DNA of 29,138 nucleotides from a virus. The DNA lies in IMG/VR virus record IMGVR_UViG_3300009034_000172, positions 1-29,138 of that record; one strand, 5' to 3'. The position numbers and the translations under genes are program-made. Positions 15,005-23,245 of the stretch are shown here, in pieces (the stretch's first letter is position 1; each line of letters opens with the position of its first letter). The notes under the pieces are model-generated. The model was not told the origin of the DNA, did no database searches, and saw only the letters and a list, made by a program, of their open reading frames with translations.

Positions 15005-16525
15005 ATGAGCAGGCACGATGATTATCTAATATCGGGGTCATTGCGCAGAGTGCAGGTCATCACCGTGAAGGGTAAGCCGGAGGTGGACGGCGCTCTTCGA
15101 CGTGTGATAGAGCGCGGTGGTCCAGGCAGTGGTCATCGTGCCCATAAAGGTAGACCTGGTGAGGTCGGCGGTAGTTTGCCAAGCACTGCTGGCACTTATG
15201 TAGGAATAGGGGGTGGGAAAGGTCAGCGGTATGGACAATATTCAAGTTTGCGTGATGCTTATCGCGAAGCGCTTGCCCAAGGCTGGATACCTGATCCTGA
15301 GCAGGAAGGCGTTTTCACCGGCCGGATTACATTGGAAACTGAGGAGGGCACCTTCAGCAGAGAGCAGCGATTAATGGCTCAAGAATTACGTGACCAATGG
15401 TTCTTCCGTGTAGTTTATGAAAAAACTTATGGACAACAGATGCCGGCTTTTGAAGAGCCGAGGCTGAGAATACCAGAGGCATATCAGATGGAGCCGCCTT
15501 CGGCGGTTGAAACAGAGGAGGGTAAACTATTTTGGCCAGGTGGAGAGCAGCCAGAATGGTTTATCAAGTTTAATCAGAATAGGATAAAGGCAGGGCTTGA
15601 CCCAGTTACGCCAGCAGGTTTAAGCGCAGCATTGGGCATTGCTGGATTTGGAGTAGAAACTGGCGCTACCGGAGGAGGGCGCAGACGTAGAGTGCCAAGT
15701 CCATTTGGCACTGATGTTAGCGCGTTTGCCAGTCGTGGTGGCCCAGGCAGCGGTCATCATGGGCACAGAGGTCGGCAGGGTGAGGTCGGCGGCTCGATGC
15801 CTGGCGCTGGATATGGCGCTCCAAGTGCGCAACCGACAATGCCTGGTTTTGGAAGACAGCCAAGAGCAAAGCGGCCGGCGGGCACCGCCGTTAGTGGGCT
15901 GGCTGATTTGGAGCCTGGCGATAGCCAGACAGTGGCGCAATATTATCAATCGCAGGCAGAACAATCCGAGCCTGCATTAACCGAAATGATGCAAACGTTG
16001 GCTGAGCTTTCTGGCGGTAATTTAACTGGGCTTGAACATGCGGTTAAATCCGCTGAGAGTTTGCAAAATAAGATTGAGCGAGACATGCTTGAAAAAGGCA
16101 TTTCTGCTCAAGAGGCAGCATCGGAAATAAACGACCGCAACCGCTATACATTGGTGCTCAACGATGAAGCCTTTGTTGAGAATGTGCAGCGCGTTCAAGC
16201 CGAGCTTGAGAAGCAGGGCTGGTCGCAATACGATGAAAAGTATAAAAATTTCTTTGCCAGTGGCGACAACTATGATGGATATAATACCGTGGTTATCCAT
16301 GAGAGTGGGCAGCGCTTCGAGCTACAATTTCATACCGAAGACAGCTTGCGGATAAAAGAGCAAGTGCACCCAATCTATGAAAAATTCCGCGAAACCAGGA
16401 ACACGGCTGATCGTCGTGTACTCTGGCAGCAGATGGCTGATGCTTATGCCACCGCAGAGCAGCCCCCAGGCTGGGAGAATTTACCAGGTAGACAAGTCGT
16501 TAGGGAGAAGCCAGGAGAGAAGTAA
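15005..16525 (+). CDS. linker-containing protein with C-terminal RelA/SpoT-like domain
   Basis: A 506-residue protein starting one base after the previous stop, with GAAGAGG upstream. Linkers lie at 38-59 and 245-266. The module between them (about 60-235) is unrecognised. Residues about 335-485 match a RelA/SpoT-like nucleotidyltransferase: NKIERD helix, EINDRNRYTLVL, NYDGYN (422-427, like the YxSxH loop) and FELQFHT (438-444, like the EIQxRT strand with catalytic E439/Q441), then an HPIYEKFR helix. Such domains transfer pyrophosphate from ATP to GDP/GTP, or in toxic relatives to ATP or tRNA. The divergent motifs suggest a toxin-like version rather than a housekeeping RSH enzyme. There is no hydrolase domain and no antitoxin gene beside it. 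Confidence 0.75.
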   Translation: MSRHDDYLISGSLRRVQVITVKGKPEVDGALRRVIERGGPGSGHRAHKGRPGEVGGSLPSTAGTYVGIGGGKGQRYGQYSSLRDAYREALAQGWIPDPEQEGVFTGRITLETEEGTFSREQRLMAQELRDQWFFRVVYEKTYGQQMPAFEEPRLRIPEAYQMEPPSAVETEEGKLFWPGGEQPEWFIKFNQNRIKAGLDPVTPAGLSAALGIAGFGVETGATGGGRRRRVPSPFGTDVSAFASRGGPGSGHHGHRGRQGEVGGSMPGAGYGAPSAQPTMPGFGRQPRAKRPAGTAVSGLADLEPGDSQTVAQYYQSQAEQSEPALTEMMQTLAELSGGNLTGLEHAVKSAESLQNKIERDMLEKGISAQEAASEINDRNRYTLVLNDEAFVENVQRVQAELEKQGWSQYDEKYKNFFASGDNYDGYNTVVIHESGQRFELQFHTEDSLRIKEQVHPIYEKFRETRNTADRRVLWQQMADAYATAEQPPGWENLPGRQVVREKPGEK

Positions 16526-17155
16526 ATGAGGTTTTTTGCCAGACAGAGTGAAAATCCTGACAGTGACAAATATCAGACGCCTCAATCTTTGCACAGGTTT
16601 GAGGTCGGTGAGGAATATATAGTCACTGAGCGATTTGATCCTGAGCAGGGTTGGGTTGACAATCCTGAAATGCTAGGTTTCATGGGCATTGGCGGTGACG
16701 AGGATTATATAGAGATTGATGAGGAAACAGCGCTGCATATTATTGGCCAATTGGCTGAAGAGAAAGACGCTAAAGAAGCATTATGGGAAATGGGCGAGAC
16801 TTTTCTGGAGCTTGCTGGTGGGCAAATCCCCATCGATGAATCAATGGAAATGGGGGATCGCATTCATATAGATCAAGAGGCCGGAGGTTGGTTGAGAGAT
16901 AAAGGTGGAGAAGGCGGGGATACATATCTTGGTGGAGCGAAGGAACCAAGTGATGGTGTTTTCGCAATTCCTGAAGGTCTGGTCAGCGCTCAGCGGCGCA
17001 AGGGATTTGTAAAGGATCAAATTGCACCAGCAGCCGAGGAAACCGAGTTGGAGGATGAAGAGGTGGCTGAAGCAGTTGGGCAAGTGCGGCGCACCTTCGA
17101 TAATTTTATGAGCGGATTGAAAAAGATGTTTGGTAAGCGGAGGCAAGATGGGTAA
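16526..17155 (+). CDS. hypothetical acidic protein
   Basis: A 209-residue protein starting directly after the previous stop, with GGAGAG upstream. It is the only sizeable gene in this region without a Gly/His linker. The central part (60-150) is strongly acidic and probably helical (DEETALHIIGQLAEEKDAKEAL). The C-terminus changes to a short basic amphipathic helix (FMSGLKKMFGKRRQ). No family is recognised. Its end overlaps the next gene by 8 nt. The acidic body with a basic tail could suit a scaffold or chaperone for the large modular proteins, but that is only inference. Confidence 0.6.
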   Translation: MRFFARQSENPDSDKYQTPQSLHRFEVGEEYIVTERFDPEQGWVDNPEMLGFMGIGGDEDYIEIDEETALHIIGQLAEEKDAKEALWEMGETFLELAGGQIPIDESMEMGDRIHIDQEAGGWLRDKGGEGGDTYLGGAKEPSDGVFAIPEGLVSAQRRKGFVKDQIAPAAEETELEDEEVAEAVGQVRRTFDNFMSGLKKMFGKRRQDG

Positions 17156-20100
17156 GAAAAAAGAGGGCAAAATCCGAGGATCACTTAGACGAGTCGCGCT
17201 CGAAGAAAAGGGTGGGCCGGGGTCTGGTCATCATGGACATAGAGGCCGGCAAGGAACCAGAGGTGGAAGTTTGCCCACATCGGCTGGTCTTCATCCTGGC
17301 GGTCGTGGTGTTCCTGATTTTAGGGACATTGAAAAACGCGCATTTGTCTCCGAAAAAACGGCAATGGTCGATGGTCAAATTGTCTATGCGATTGTGAGCC
17401 TCCGGCGCATGGTGGTTTTTCGAGACAAGCCGTACAGATTAGAAACATCGATAGGTAGGCGAGGGGGCAAATTTACTTCTACCGCCCAGGAGCAGGCTGC
17501 CCATCAGCTTCTGGCAGAGCTTACCGATGAGGTGACCACTAGATTAACCCTCGAGGGTTGGAAAAAGAATGCAAGGGGATATTATGTCGCGCCTTGGGGA
17601 CCTCAAACACTTAAGCGCATAAGATTGACCACTCGCCAAGCGCCAGATAGAACACTGTATGAACTTTTAACCCATTTGGATAATGATGGGATTTTATTCG
17701 TTCCTAGAAATCGAGCAGGATTCAATTACTTGCAGCGACAGCGAAACGCCAGTAATGACAGATATTGGTTGAAAAAGATTCGCCGGCTGCGCGATGACTA
17801 TTATGATCGCAACTTCGAGGCGGTGCCTGAGGATGAGCCATATCCTTACGAGGGGCAATCGTATGATGAATGGATATTAGAGCAGCAGGTAGATGCCTTG
17901 TCTGCTCCGCCCGAATTGCCACCAGCGGAGGAGCTTCCTCCAGAGGAGGCCGAAGAGCCAATTCCCGAAAGTCCTGAAGGCGAACCACCGGCTGCCCCAG
18001 GCGAGGCTTTGCCTTTACCAAAATCGGAGCCAATATCTGAGGGCGAGGCCGTGGGCGAAGCGCCAGAGGCCGAAGAAGATGAAGAGTCATTAGCCAAGCG
18101 CATATTCGGCGTACTGCGCAGATTTATTTCCCGCGGTGGTCCAGGGTCTGGGCATCATGGTCACAGAGGACGACCAGGCGAAGTCGGCGGCTCATTACCT
18201 GCCGGCGCTGGAGCGCCTGGGGTGTCGATCAGTGAAGAGCCAGGAGTATATGCCAGACAGCCGGAGTTAGCCCCAGAACAAATTGGACCGAGCGTATTGA
18301 AAAAGATGAATCGCATCTTAAATCCGATCACATCAATAGAGATTGGTGAAGATGTGCCATATGATGATTGGAAAATTGTTGCATCAGAAGTAGACAATCG
18401 TGAATGGGCTGAGGGTGAGAGCTTCGCTGGATCAGTAGCTGCCGATGCGCTCAACAGATGGCAAGAGGGCGAGCCGATTTTGGGGGAGCCTGAGGAAGAG
18501 CCAATCGACTATGTGGTGGATGATGATGCACTGCAAGAATATTTAACAAATCTCAATTATGAGAAGGCAGTACATTTCATTGAAGATGAATGGAATACGA
18601 TTGAGGCTGCGGAGCGTTCTCTTATAGATAAAGAGCTTCGCACCTATGAGGACATTCAAAATTTTCTTGGCCTCACTGATGAGGAATTTATCAGATGGGG
18701 AGAGGCCGATATTAAAAACGCTATCGAGCTTGAGATACAAAGACAGGTCGTTGGCACTTTGATTTCGGAGGGGCAGCTTCCTGTAGAAGCGGTTGAAGCA
18801 TTTGATGATCTGACTGAATTTTTACCTGGAGGGCGAGGATATATAAGAAGCGCTACCGCGGCCGAGATTACCCAAGAAGATGTGATCAGAGCATTTTCCA
18901 ATGAAGTGAATGATAGGCGATTTAGCTTGGTCGAGGAAGTAATTGAGCCGGCTACCGAAGATGATCTTGACGATGAAGAGATGGAGCAATTTCGGGATTA
19001 TCTGGAACCAGACCGCCCAATTATTGGATACGAGGCAGTTGGATATGAGCCAAGCAACCGTTTCATAGAATTGCTTGCGTATGATGGCAATGAGCCAGTT
19101 TGTGCAGCGCAATTAAGACGCATGGAGATAGATTTGGATGATGTGCCGGAGGAGACAATTGCTCGGATAGAGGCCGAGACAGGACTTTCAAGGGAAAACT
19201 TTACCAGGGATTTCTTCGCATTAAAGCTCATTCAATCCAAGCGCTCTGGCGAGGGCTATGGCACCGAGATGGTAATGGAAATATTGCGCATGGCTGCCGA
19301 AGAAAACAGGGGGATTGTAGGTAATGCGACTATGTCTGCTGCAATGTTTTATGCGAAGCTGGGTGCTGTCGGATATAGTGAGGTCTTCCAGACCGAGGGC
19401 GGCACCGCGTTCTGGACAGCCGAGCAAGTCCAGGAAGCCTATGGTTGGCTGCAAAGCGAAGCGGCAAGATTAGCCGCTGGTGGCGAAATGCCTGAGGTTT
19501 ATGAGCAGGAAATTGGAGCAATAAAAATACCTGCCACGCCAACTGCCCGTCCGAGGATGCTATTAGGTCCAGCAGAAATAAGAGAGACAGCCGGAGGTTA
19601 TACATATTTGGAAATGCCAGCCGGAAGAGCTAACGTTTCAATCCCCACTGATATGCCAATGATGTATGAGGCACCAGAGGGTGGCGCATCAGCTATTTAC
19701 GCCAGGCAGGATGACAGTCCAGAATTAGAAGGCGTTTCATATTGGATAAGTGGCGAGGGTTGGGAGGGGCGCAGGTTCGCCGATGCTGAATCGGCTGGTA
19801 ACGCATTAAATGAGGCCGGCTATACACCAGTCCCCCAAACATCCGTCGATGAAAATGAAAATTGGGTAACTGCTTATATTGGTGAGCAGTGGGAGTTGCA
19901 AGGGCCGGTTACATTAGGCGAGCTTGTCTCGCCCACCGCTCCTCCACCTGCTCCCGCGGTACCAGGCCCAGAGGGTTATAGAAGGGCTGATTTGGTGGAG
20001 CAGATTCCTGTCGTTGGCGGAGCGCCAAGGCATGAAACGCCCTACACGATGCAGGGTGGTGTGCGAATAGCTATTGGTGAAGCTGAGGCGACAATGGTCG

Positions 20101-22859
20101 TGCCTGATGTTGCACTGACTTGGTATCGTGCCTTTGGCGATGAGGTGAAAATTATACCTCGTGGTAATGGTCGAGGTGGAATGGATTATGAATTGATTGC
20201 CAGCGATGAACGTTTCTATGCAGACCTTGAAGGCAATTATTTCGGCAGCATAGAGGAAGCAATTAGTACCTTGGAGAATGCTGGCTATACAGAAATGGGA
20301 AATATGAGGCCTGGTTGGAGCAGTCAGGCGCGTGAACGGTGGGTGGATGCCTATGAGCAGATTTGGGCTGGGCCGGCTGAACCAAGCGAGGCAGAATTTG
20401 AAGCAGCGATTAGCGCGCTAGAGGCTCAGCCGACGCCGGTGACTGAGGAAGCTCCGCCAACACGGGAATGGAGCGAATATATAAGTGAAATGCGCCCACT
20501 TGAGGGACGAGAAGCCGAAGGGCTTGCCAGAGGCATAATTATCACTCAATTTGATGCGCAAACGGGCGAGGGCGAAACGCTTTCGCGAGTTACTTTATCC
20601 GGTGGTCCAGGTGCAAGTACATGGACAATTCCTAACGAAGCGATCCATTGGACGCCAGGGCCGGATGCTCAATGGGATGCGCCGATCAATATATTTGTTT
20701 TACCAGGCGGCGTAGAGGGCGCAGTCGAAATCCGATTGTCCTCAACAGGGCGCGAGGGCAGCCCTCAGGAATTTCATGATTTCTTGCTTGGGCAAGGCAG
20801 GATGTCCTCATACTTTCCAACCATGAGAAAAGCGCTGGACTTTCTGACCGAGATTGGTCATGAGCCACATCAAGATTGGGTGCCCACTGAAAATAATGCC
20901 GTCAGAGATGAATGGCTTACAGCCTTGGAGCGCTCAGGGCGTGAAAGATCAACAGTCGAAGCGTCTATTTATGGATCGATGCGCCGAGTGGCAATCGAGC
21001 GTTCCCCAGGAGGACCGGGCAGCGGGCATCACGCGCACAAAGGCCGCCCTGGGGAGGTGGGCGGCTCTCTCCCAAAAGGAGCAGCCGGAGCACCAGCGGC
21101 TAAGCCGGCAAAGATTGGATATGTCATGACCAAAGGCGGCCTTGGTTGGTATGGCACCAGATATGAGGTCATCGACATTATTGAGGATGAGAGCGGTAGA
21201 CACTATTTGACGAGCGAGCAAACATACAGGGAGACTGAGGGCGGCGAATACGAAAGAGTGCCCCTGGTCATTGATGAGGCAAGCGCTGAGTGGTTCATCC
21301 CGATGGAGCCTGAGGAGGAGCTTGAAGGCGAGGCGGGCATTGGAAAACCTGGCACCTATATTAGTGTGCCTGCATCTCAAATCCCCCCAGGAATAAAAGA
21401 TTTCGAGCTAAACGGTATGGGTATAAGTCAACGCAGTGGCGCACCGATTCGGGGGATCGTCATTGGTTGGGATGATGAGCGCATACCAGAAACTGTTTAC
21501 CATATGACGACGGCGCTCAACGAGGTGATGGAAAGCGATGAGCTTTCAGCGGCTGGCGTGGGCGGCCTCGGCGGGGATGCCAAGGATCAAATCGTTTCCA
21601 TGACAATTGATCAAGACATCGCCACAGATTTAGCGCATGACACAAGATTGGCCGCGATGGTATCAGCCGAATTTATAGAGAGCGAGCCGGATGTTGAATA
21701 TATTGGAGATGGCGAGCGTATCAGCCGCGATCCAGTTAGCAGGGAAGAGGTTGATCATTATGAGTGGAGCCGATCGGTCCTGGATCGATTGGGCGAGTTA
21801 GACGAGCTAGGTGGCGATTATAGATTTGATTTTGATCGCGAGATGTATGAGCATTCGCGTTATGCGGTCAGCGACCTCATGAGCCAATATTTCTTCGGCA
21901 GGGAATCGGCGACTGGCGTTGAAAATCCGCTATTTTTTACGCCACCCGAAGTGCTTGCGCAGATCGATCCTGAGAATGTCGGCATTGTCGCGATCCCCAA
22001 GGATAATTTGAACAATGGTGCTCTCATCACTGATTTCGATCTGCATAAAGGCTATGGCTTAAAAGAGATTCGATCCTATGGTGATGTGCAGCTAGAGGGC
22101 GCAGACTTCCATGGATGGGCTTGGTATCTGGCGCAGAGAAAAGCCAGGGCACATGGTGAAGAGCGCTCATTGGTTGAGAAAAGCCCAGGCGGTCCTGGCA
22201 GTGGGCACCATGGGCATCGCGGTCGCCCAGGTGAAGTCGGCGGATCACAAAAAGGAAAGGGTCTTGGCAAAGTTGCAGTAGGTATCACAAGTGCCAAGCC
22301 AGGAAAATCGGCTCAGCGGGTTTATGCAGAAATGGGTGTTTTCGAGAGCAGGATGACTGAAATTAAAGGAGTGAAAAACCTGTCGGTCCAGGCTGGTATT
22401 GGCGGTTGGGAGGGAGGGAGTGAGCCAACCTGGGTTGTTAGTTATTCAGGAAATGGTAATGCGCTGAGATTGATTGCCGAGACTGCTCGAAAGCATGATC
22501 AAGAAGCGGTTTTATTAATGAGGGAATGTGAGCCGCCTCAAGATTGTTCGCCAGTAACTGACTTCCATTTTGAAAATCCATTAAGTGATCAAGAGCGAGT
22601 TGAGGTTGAAGGGCTTTTGGTCAGCATGGGCTTGGGTGGTTGGACTTGGTTTCGAGATGGTGAAGAGCGAAGAGTGCTGCGCTCAGTCGCTGTCCCTCAA
22701 TGGGGAGGCAGCAGGCAGAAACATTTGAGCGCTACACGCCGATTGAGAAAGATGTTTGATGCAGTAGAATTGCCTCATGAATATACAGAGGGCGAAGTTT
22801 GGGTTGATGTCATGGAGCGGGAGGGCGATTATGCCTTTGAAACGATACTCACCCCGTGA
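17148..22859 (+). CDS. giant modular polyprotein: four linkers, GNAT-like, triplicated and ART-like domains
   Basis: A 1903-residue protein from ATG 17148 (GGAGG upstream; an in-frame TTG at 17130 is less likely). Linkers lie at residues 22, 330, 1288 and 1681. Module 1 (45-240) is unrecognised and ends in a long Glu/Pro-rich linker (260-315). Module 2 contains a GNAT-like domain (about 640-775; SGEGYGTEM at 700-708, MFYAKLGAVGY). It then has three related 90-110-residue units (about 825-920, 980-1075, 1155-1265), each running from V.IP...A to a GYT/GHE turn and ending W..A.....W. Module 3 (1310-1670) carries VYHMTT with later acidic and Tyr residues, suggesting an ART-like fold. Module 4 (1705-1903) is unrecognised. 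Probably a head-packaged multi-effector protein. Confidence 0.72.
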   Translation: MGKKKEGKIRGSLRRVALEEKGGPGSGHHGHRGRQGTRGGSLPTSAGLHPGGRGVPDFRDIEKRAFVSEKTAMVDGQIVYAIVSLRRMVVFRDKPYRLETSIGRRGGKFTSTAQEQAAHQLLAELTDEVTTRLTLEGWKKNARGYYVAPWGPQTLKRIRLTTRQAPDRTLYELLTHLDNDGILFVPRNRAGFNYLQRQRNASNDRYWLKKIRRLRDDYYDRNFEAVPEDEPYPYEGQSYDEWILEQQVDALSAPPELPPAEELPPEEAEEPIPESPEGEPPAAPGEALPLPKSEPISEGEAVGEAPEAEEDEESLAKRIFGVLRRFISRGGPGSGHHGHRGRPGEVGGSLPAGAGAPGVSISEEPGVYARQPELAPEQIGPSVLKKMNRILNPITSIEIGEDVPYDDWKIVASEVDNREWAEGESFAGSVAADALNRWQEGEPILGEPEEEPIDYVVDDDALQEYLTNLNYEKAVHFIEDEWNTIEAAERSLIDKELRTYEDIQNFLGLTDEEFIRWGEADIKNAIELEIQRQVVGTLISEGQLPVEAVEAFDDLTEFLPGGRGYIRSATAAEITQEDVIRAFSNEVNDRRFSLVEEVIEPATEDDLDDEEMEQFRDYLEPDRPIIGYEAVGYEPSNRFIELLAYDGNEPVCAAQLRRMEIDLDDVPEETIARIEAETGLSRENFTRDFFALKLIQSKRSGEGYGTEMVMEILRMAAEENRGIVGNATMSAAMFYAKLGAVGYSEVFQTEGGTAFWTAEQVQEAYGWLQSEAARLAAGGEMPEVYEQEIGAIKIPATPTARPRMLLGPAEIRETAGGYTYLEMPAGRANVSIPTDMPMMYEAPEGGASAIYARQDDSPELEGVSYWISGEGWEGRRFADAESAGNALNEAGYTPVPQTSVDENENWVTAYIGEQWELQGPVTLGELVSPTAPPPAPAVPGPEGYRRADLVEQIPVVGGAPRHETPYTMQGGVRIAIGEAEATMVVPDVALTWYRAFGDEVKIIPRGNGRGGMDYELIASDERFYADLEGNYFGSIEEAISTLENAGYTEMGNMRPGWSSQARERWVDAYEQIWAGPAEPSEAEFEAAISALEAQPTPVTEEAPPTREWSEYISEMRPLEGREAEGLARGIIITQFDAQTGEGETLSRVTLSGGPGASTWTIPNEAIHWTPGPDAQWDAPINIFVLPGGVEGAVEIRLSSTGREGSPQEFHDFLLGQGRMSSYFPTMRKALDFLTEIGHEPHQDWVPTENNAVRDEWLTALERSGRERSTVEASIYGSMRRVAIERSPGGPGSGHHAHKGRPGEVGGSLPKGAAGAPAAKPAKIGYVMTKGGLGWYGTRYEVIDIIEDESGRHYLTSEQTYRETEGGEYERVPLVIDEASAEWFIPMEPEEELEGEAGIGKPGTYISVPASQIPPGIKDFELNGMGISQRSGAPIRGIVIGWDDERIPETVYHMTTALNEVMESDELSAAGVGGLGGDAKDQIVSMTIDQDIATDLAHDTRLAAMVSAEFIESEPDVEYIGDGERISRDPVSREEVDHYEWSRSVLDRLGELDELGGDYRFDFDREMYEHSRYAVSDLMSQYFFGRESATGVENPLFFTPPEVLAQIDPENVGIVAIPKDNLNNGALITDFDLHKGYGLKEIRSYGDVQLEGADFHGWAWYLAQRKARAHGEERSLVEKSPGGPGSGHHGHRGRPGEVGGSQKGKGLGKVAVGITSAKPGKSAQRVYAEMGVFESRMTEIKGVKNLSVQAGIGGWEGGSEPTWVVSYSGNGNALRLIAETARKHDQEAVLLMRECEPPQDCSPVTDFHFENPLSDQERVEVEGLLVSMGLGGWTWFRDGEERRVLRSVAVPQWGGSRQKHLSATRRLRKMFDAVELPHEYTEGEVWVDVMEREGDYAFETILTP

Positions 22860-23070
22860 GATAGAAGCAATGAAAAGATTGAAAGCAGCTAAAGGCTCAG
22901 GCGAAGATACACAACTTGCAGACTTGCCCGATCTGCCTGAGCTACCAACTGGTGAAGGCACTGTAGCCATATTTATTCCAGGTGAGGCAGAACGTCCTGA
23001 AGATGTACAAGATGAAGAAATTGTAGAGGGTGAGCTTGAAGATGATGAAAATGTCTCTCCCATTGGGTAA
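22831..23070 (+). CDS. hypothetical small acidic protein
   Basis: A 79-residue protein from ATG 22831, supported by GGGAGGG 5-6 nt upstream inside the end of the giant gene (29-nt overlap). The N-terminus is basic and helical (PREIEAMKRLKAAKG). The C-terminal two thirds are Asp/Glu/Pro-rich and probably disordered. It resembles, in style only, the small acidic peptide at 27032. It could be a charge-balancing or scaffold-type peptide; no family is recognised. Confidence 0.55.
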   Translation: MPLKRYSPREIEAMKRLKAAKGSGEDTQLADLPDLPELPTGEGTVAIFIPGEAERPEDVQDEEIVEGELEDDENVSPIG

Positions 23071-23239
23071 GAGAATATTCTTGTTTATTTTGAACATGAG
23101 AGAAGCGTTGAAGTTGCTTTTATCAGACGAGCATGAGATTGCTCCTCCCGATATACCAATCGCTGTTTGGCGCAATGAAATAACAATCTGGGCTAGGAAA
23201 ATGGGGTATGCTGGACCTTTCCCAGAATTGGAGGACTAA
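23042..23239 (+). CDS. hypothetical small protein
   Basis: A product of about 65 residues. The start is ambiguous among ATG 23042, 23045 and 23051 (or 23030), with the GAGGGTGAG stretch at about 23027-23034 as the likely ribosome site. It overlaps the preceding gene by about 30 nt. The N-terminus is hydrophobic and basic (GKRIFLFILNMREALKLLL), followed by a compact helical part with W and Y residues (IAVWRNEITIWARKMGYAG). No family is recognised, and the short hydrophobic stretch is too weak to call a membrane anchor. Confidence 0.5.
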   Translation: MMKMSLPLGKRIFLFILNMREALKLLLSDEHEIAPPDIPIAVWRNEITIWARKMGYAGPFPELED

Positions 23240-23245
23240 CGGGGG

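Noticed and set aside
17722-18103. Minus-strand Ser/Ala/Gly-rich open frames
   Set aside because: Antisense of the Glu/Pro-rich linker in the giant protein. They have no ribosome site and no independent signal.
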